Source of the DNA: Streptomyces shenzhenensis | GTDB lineage: Bacteria; Actinomycetota; Actinomycetes; Streptomycetales; Streptomycetaceae | Length of the DNA stretch: 64,000 nt | Direction: 5' to 3' | NCBI RefSeq assembly: GCF_021462265.1 | Contig: NZ_JAJONF010000001.1 | Location: 186,001-250,000 of the forward strand | Shown: positions 60,159-64,000 of the stretch, one piece after another | Position numbering within the stretch: the first letter of the stretch is position 1 | How the letters are laid out: every line of letters begins with the position of its first letter | The notes under the pieces: generated by a model | Database searches by the model: none | The model's input: the letters and a program-made list of their open reading frames with translations, nothing else | What the model was told of the DNA's origin: nothing | Translations under genes and position numbers: made by a program

Positions 60159-61997
60159 TCACTTCGTGTCGGGTCGTACCAGTAAGTGGAATCGGCCGAG
60201 GTTGAGGGCCAGGTCGTGCACGGCGAACGGAAGCAGATACTCTGCTTGGGCCCGTGTATCAGGCGAGACCGCGAGCTCGAAGTCCGCACTGCCCTGACCC
60301 CGCCGGTCCATGGCCACACGGCAGGCGGCCGGCTGGACCTCCGCGCGCAGCGACGCCCTCATCCCCAGTCCCACGATGGGGACCGTCCCGGGCGTTCCGG
60401 CCAGTCGTACGGTCATGCGCGCCGTCTCGCCTCGGCGTATCTCTCTCGTGCCCGCCATGCGCAGCTCAGGGGCTCCCACCATGGCGTTCTCGATATCGCC
60501 GCACCGATCGCACACGGTCTGCGAGACGGCCGCCACCGCGGCCAATACCGGGACCTTCACGAAGACCGAGGCGGGTTCACCGCAGGAGCACGGCGGCACT
60601 TGCTTCATCGGGCCGGGCCGCACCGTACTGTGATCACCGAAGAAGGCCGGGAATCGGGAGACCGCGCTCTCGGTGGAGAGGCTGCGTGCGATCCGCGCGT
60701 CGATGGCGGCCACCTTGGTTTCGCATTGGGCGCGGTGTGTCCGTGCCAGATCGGGGTCTCGCAGGGCGTCCCGCGCCGAGATGGCTGACAAGAAGCGGTC
60801 GAGATCCCCTAGTTCGAGGGCGATGGGGTGGTTCTCGGGCAGCAACCCCGACTTGCCGATCGCCATGGACCGGGTTGACAGCACGCGGATTCGATCGGCG
60901 AGCGAGGCGGCGGGCCGCTCGCTGTCCTCCGGCGGAAGGACTTCGCGGATCTCCGCCGTCGCCGACGGCGCCGCTTCCTCGGTGCCGCACTGGAAGAACA
61001 CAGGGTACGGATTGGTGTCCGCCACACTTCGGTTCATGGCCGCGCGAGAACCGTCGGGATGACCGAGCCAGGCACGGATCTCCGGACGTCCGGCGTCACA
61101 CGCGGTCGAGGTGACGACGATTGAGCGGGCAGGGCCGTCGACGGCCGCCAAGAGCAACTGGTAGTCCTCGTGATACGTGGAGAGACGCGCGCTCGGTCCG
61201 CTGAAGCAGTTGAGCAGTGTCAGGGAACCAGTGGAGATGTCGCCGACCGGAATCAGCCCCCACTCGGGTTTGTAGCAGCCTTGGCCGAAGTGACAGGACG
61301 GCCCATACCCCGTCGGTTCGTACGCTCCCTGCCGTCTGCCGCAGACTGTGTTCTGGCCCAGGTTGAGGCTGTCGTCCTGGCCGTTGCCGTGCAGCAGGAC
61401 CCGGCGCCAGGGACGGTTGCGCAGGATGCTCATCCGGTCGCCGCGGGTGATGTCGTCGGGGCCGACCCACTCGACGCCGTCGAGCGCCGGTTGGTGGTCG
61501 AGAGCGGTCACCACCAGATCGTCCGGCAGGTCACCCGTGCCCGCCCACTGTTTGGCCACCATCCAGGTGAGCGAATGCACGTCCCGGCCGGTGAGGAACA
61601 CCGAGGGCTCCGCACCAGACGCCTGTGCCTGGTCACGTCCACCTGCGGTGCGATCACCGAAGCGGAGATCCTGGTAGAGCCCCACGGTCAGGACAGGTCG
61701 ATCCCCGGAGCCCGCTGACAGTGCGCGGAGCATGTCTCGCAGTGCTTCTGGGAGCCGTTGCGGCCGTACGATGCGTACATCGAACGCGGAGCGGCGCCCG
61801 GAGATCCGATACAGCTTGTTGGCCGCCGTGATCGAGGCCGTCAGATCGGAGCGGTTGCCCACCCAGACGGGAATGGGTGTCTGCCGGTCGCCCGCCAGAA
61901 ACCGCGCGACCGCAGCGGCGTAGTCGGATGCGTGCTGGTGCCCCGCGAAGGTAGCCTGCGGCGCAGCGGACGGGTCGGGCAGACTCACCCTCGTCAT
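60159..61997 (-). CDS. Unrecognised 612-residue protein with caspase-like His/Cys motifs and cysteine pairs
   Basis: No family recognised. Residues about 40-120 could be an alpha/beta domain (PIPVWVGNRSDLTASITAAN). Then come RRVLLHGNGQDDSLNLGQNT near 200 and GSLTLLNCFSGPSARLST near 258, an HG...C-SG pair in the order and spacing of clan CD (caspase/CHAT) proteases, with VVTSTACDAGRPEIRAW after it. Near 470-500, CSCGEPASVF and TVCDRCGDIEN form two cysteine pairs suited to zinc. The last 100 residues are strand-rich. Overlaps the ATP-grasp gene (ATGA) and sits 10 bases before the amidohydrolase, so it belongs to the same pathway. Protease activity is only inferred. Confidence 0.7.
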   Translation of the reverse strand: MTRVSLPDPSAAPQATFAGHQHASDYAAAVARFLAGDRQTPIPVWVGNRSDLTASITAANKLYRISGRRSAFDVRIVRPQRLPEALRDMLRALSAGSGDRPVLTVGLYQDLRFGDRTAGGRDQAQASGAEPSVFLTGRDVHSLTWMVAKQWAGTGDLPDDLVVTALDHQPALDGVEWVGPDDITRGDRMSILRNRPWRRVLLHGNGQDDSLNLGQNTVCGRRQGAYEPTGYGPSCHFGQGCYKPEWGLIPVGDISTGSLTLLNCFSGPSARLSTYHEDYQLLLAAVDGPARSIVVTSTACDAGRPEIRAWLGHPDGSRAAMNRSVADTNPYPVFFQCGTEEAAPSATAEIREVLPPEDSERPAASLADRIRVLSTRSMAIGKSGLLPENHPIALELGDLDRFLSAISARDALRDPDLARTHRAQCETKVAAIDARIARSLSTESAVSRFPAFFGDHSTVRPGPMKQVPPCSCGEPASVFVKVPVLAAVAAVSQTVCDRCGDIENAMVGAPELRMAGTREIRRGETARMTVRLAGTPGTVPIVGLGMRASLRAEVQPAACRVAMDRRGQGSADFELAVSPDTRAQAEYLLPFAVHDLALNLGRFHLLVRPDTK

Positions 61998-63271
61998 CGA
62001 GCGCCCTGGGCGGAATCCGAAACGTCACTCCTGTCGGTCACATACCGGTAGATACTGAGAATCTTCCGCATCCGGTCCGTCACTTCGGCGGAGTTCTGCC
62101 CGGCCACCTGGACAACGCCGCTGCAGGCGAATGAGGCGCGCGGCGGGTCCACGACATCGCCGACTGCCGCTCGCATCAGGCAGGAGATCACTCCTTCCTG
62201 CGCGAGGAGTTCCTCTCGGGGTGTGATGTCGGTGACGCGTCCCGGAGCAGTGGGCAGGAGCAGGTCACCGACGGACCGGTCGAGCGTGTACCGAAGCGTC
62301 GGCTTTTTGCCGACGTAGAGATCAGTGATGGCCGACATGATATCGAAGCCGTAGGACAGACCGTGGTTGAGCGGTACCTCGCATCCGCTGAGCCGGGCGG
62401 CAAGCTCTCCCATGACGAACTCACCGGAATCCGTCATCCAGAACTCGGCGTGCAGGTAGCCGTTGCGGTACTCCACGCCGTCCACCAACTGCTGCGACAG
62501 CCCGACCGCGTCGACCGGCTTGGGCTCGGAGGGCGCAAGCGTGATGTTGGCGTTGATCGCTCCTTCCAAGACATCGAGGATCGGCGCGGGATTGCTGGAG
62601 ACATAGGCGTCGAGCACGCGGCCCTCCGAGACGAGCGCGCACAACTGGTACTCGTGGCCGGTGATGTACTCCTCCACCATCCAGCGGTGTCCGTCTCGAA
62701 GGAGTCGTCCGGCGTGCGGAAGATCCGCCTCGTGGAGCTTCCATGTGCCGATGCAGGAGTCGGAGTCCACCGGTTTCAGGATCAGGGGCCAGCCATGCGT
62801 GACCGCAAAACGCTCGATTGCCCCGACCGTGTCCACGAGTTCATGGGCCGCCGACCGCAGCCCCATCCGGCTGTACAGCTTCTTCATCGCGGGCTTCTCG
62901 TGGACCAACAACACCTGTTCCTGAGTTAGGTGCGGCAGTCCGACGGTGGCGGCGAAGGCCTGGGCCTGCGGCTGGACGGCCTCGTTGGGGTTGCAGAAGT
63001 ACTCGGGGATCACGCCGATGCTCCTGGTCCACTCCCGGTAGCGGGCCGCCTCCTCGTCGAGAGACCGTGAGGAGTCGAGGGTGAACACGGGCCGGGCGCC
63101 CTCCGCGTCCTCGCCGGCCGGGCCGGAGCCGTGCGAGCGTGTCGAGCTGTCGCCCAGCCGGAGCAGCACCGTGGTCACGTCAGGCCGGGCCAACAAGCTC
63201 TCGTTGAAGGTCGCACGGCGGCTCTCCACCAGCAGAAGCTTGCGCTGCCCAGATTCCTTCGTACCGGTCAT
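61994..63271 (-). CDS. ATP-grasp ligase
   Basis: A 425-residue ATP-grasp protein. The central domain has LVHEKPAMKKLYSRMGL, WPLILKPVDSDSCIGTWKL (nucleotide-binding Lys) and WMVEEYITGHEYQLCALV. The metal site is in GYLHAEFWMTDSGEFVMGEL with AARLSGCEVPLNHGLS. N-terminal KLLLVESRR starts a Rossmann-like pre-domain. Such ligases join a carboxylate to an amine through an acyl phosphate and often make dipeptides or modified amino acids. ATG at 63271 has AAAGGAC eight bases before. Follows the hydroxylase gene by 49 bases. Confidence 0.9.
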   Translation of the reverse strand: MTGTKESGQRKLLLVESRRATFNESLLARPDVTTVLLRLGDSSTRSHGSGPAGEDAEGARPVFTLDSSRSLDEEAARYREWTRSIGVIPEYFCNPNEAVQPQAQAFAATVGLPHLTQEQVLLVHEKPAMKKLYSRMGLRSAAHELVDTVGAIERFAVTHGWPLILKPVDSDSCIGTWKLHEADLPHAGRLLRDGHRWMVEEYITGHEYQLCALVSEGRVLDAYVSSNPAPILDVLEGAINANITLAPSEPKPVDAVGLSQQLVDGVEYRNGYLHAEFWMTDSGEFVMGELAARLSGCEVPLNHGLSYGFDIMSAITDLYVGKKPTLRYTLDRSVGDLLLPTAPGRVTDITPREELLAQEGVISCLMRAAVGDVVDPPRASFACSGVVQVAGQNSAEVTDRMRKILSIYRYVTDRSDVSDSAQGAR

Positions 63272-63320
63272 GGCAGGTGTCCTTTCCTTGGGGGATTGCG
63301 GGCAAGACGAGGACGGGGAC

Positions 63321-64000
63321 TCACCGGCTGTGCAGAACGCGTCGGCTTCCACCGGCTCGGCCGGGGCGTGTCCTGCGGATGTCCCGGACCACGTTGACGC
63401 GCTTGAGCCACCGCTCGGTGGGCGAGTAGGTCGCTTGGAAGGAGCGCCTGCCGTGCACGAAGGTGGTGTTGTCGATGAATGCCATATCGCCAGGCCGTAG
63501 TACGACATCCGTCAGTCGCCCGTCGAGGTGGCCGATCAGGTGCTTGAGTGCCGCTTCCGCCTCGTCGTCGCCGGGGACGGCCCGCATGAAGTCCCGGTCG
63601 GCGCGCAGGGTCGGCGCGTCCGGCGGACCTGTGAGCAGTGCGATGGGTGGTACGTCCGGTTCGGTTCTGCCGTCCAGCTCGTGAGCGGGGTCGGGGGCCA
63701 GGATGAAACGGTCCTCGCGCAGCACGCGCTCGACCGCTTCGGGCAGCTCGCCTGCTGCCAACTGGGACACCGTGGTCGCCACACCGTGTGGGTTGCGCAG
63801 GCACAGCAAGCCCACCCAGTCGGCCCGGTAGGGAGAGAAGGCGTCTTCGGTGTGCCAGCTCAGCTCTTTCGCGCTCGAAGCACTGACGTCGCTCCGCTCC
63901 ATGCCGGGCGAGGGCAGAACATCGGTGACGACGCGGCCACTCTGCTGGGCGGACCAGGCGATAGGGTCGCCGAGGACCGACCCGAGCAACAGGGCGGTGA
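63321..64000 (-). CDS. Fe(II)/2-oxoglutarate-dependent amino-acid hydroxylase, VioC/clavaminate-synthase type (cut by window edge)
   Basis: About 226 C-terminal residues of a TauD-fold oxygenase; the N-terminus lies beyond the window. The facial triad is in ELSWHTEDAFSPYRADWVGL (HxE) and in FIDNTTFVHGRRSF (distal His), and the 2-oxoglutarate Arg in PTERWLKRVNVVRD. HTEDAF.PYR.D and LLGSVLGDPIAWSAQQSGR are typical of arginine/asparagine beta-hydroxylases such as VioC and AsnO and of clavaminate synthase. It would hydroxylate a free or carrier-bound amino acid for the ligase encoded next. Confidence 0.88.
   Translation of the reverse strand, partial: TALLLGSVLGDPIAWSAQQSGRVVTDVLPSPGMERSDVSASSAKELSWHTEDAFSPYRADWVGLLCLRNPHGVATTVSQLAAGELPEAVERVLREDRFILAPDPAHELDGRTEPDVPPIALLTGPPDAPTLRADRDFMRAVPGDDEAEAALKHLIGHLDGRLTDVVLRPGDMAFIDNTTFVHGRRSFQATYSPTERWLKRVNVVRDIRRTRPGRAGGSRRVLHSR

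Overview
The window is a high-GC chromosomal segment of a Streptomyces. The evidence is a conservon (cvnA-D plus a P450), GTG starts, four-base gene overlaps, rare TTA codons, an IdeR/DmdR-type iron box and genus-typical GC-rich intergenic repeats. From memory, the order cvn9/P450 ... glnA4 ... infC-rpmI-rplT ... pheST matches a conserved region of Streptomyces coelicolor (about SCO1590-1630), so 0-48 kb looks like core chromosome. From 48.3 kb to the end it looks accessory: truncated genes, transposase and integrase remnants, and an unfamiliar operon.

Layout. 0-6.1 kb: a minus-strand nitrogen operon (two DUF1989 proteins, a biotin-dependent urea/guanidine carboxylase, allophanate hydrolase) with a divergent TetR regulator. 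This gene set now reads best as guanidine rather than urea breakdown. 6.5-11.1 kb: conservon cvnA9-D9 and a CYP157-type P450. 11.2-18.6 kb: an RluA-type pseudouridine synthase, an APC permease with an operator matching that of the nitrogen operon, a PadR regulator with an ABC exporter, an iron-regulated siderophore-interacting protein and a 5'-3' exonuclease. 19.4-23.5 kb: a cupin regulator, a metal-receptor-like protein, a TDT transporter with a LysR regulator, and an array of 46-bp repeats. 23.5-28.7 kb: a gamma-glutamylation cassette (hydrolase, FadR-type regulator, glnA4, aldehyde dehydrogenase, SDR), probably for ethanolamine. 28.8-37 kb: a DUF2510 protein, a PLP-fold III enzyme, a proline-rich membrane protein paired with a mycosin-like protease, a beta-lactamase-like protein, and SseB and DUF1844 proteins. 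37-45.2 kb: translation genes infC-rpmI-rplT, an rRNA methyltransferase, a PAS histidine kinase with a TTA codon, and pheST. 45.9-48.1 kb: a TPR regulator, a NUDIX hydrolase and a small membrane protein.

48.3-49.05 kb is a scar: the tail of a 3-hydroxybutyryl-CoA dehydrogenase abuts a tyrosine-recombinase tail and an IS630 transposase tail. 49.1-54.5 kb holds an NADP-binding oxidoreductase, an odd inositol-phosphatase-like protein, a LysR regulator, and a CPBP protease with a two-component system. 54.8-58.5 kb is dominated by pseudogenes around one intact polysaccharide deacetylase lipoprotein gene. 58.9-64 kb is a minus-strand operon running off the right edge: a VioC-like Fe(II)/2-oxoglutarate hydroxylase, an ATP-grasp ligase, an unrecognised protein with HG and NC-SG motifs plus cysteine pairs, and an M20-type amidohydrolase. 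It resembles a small pathway for a modified amino acid or peptide and is the best candidate here for something undescribed.
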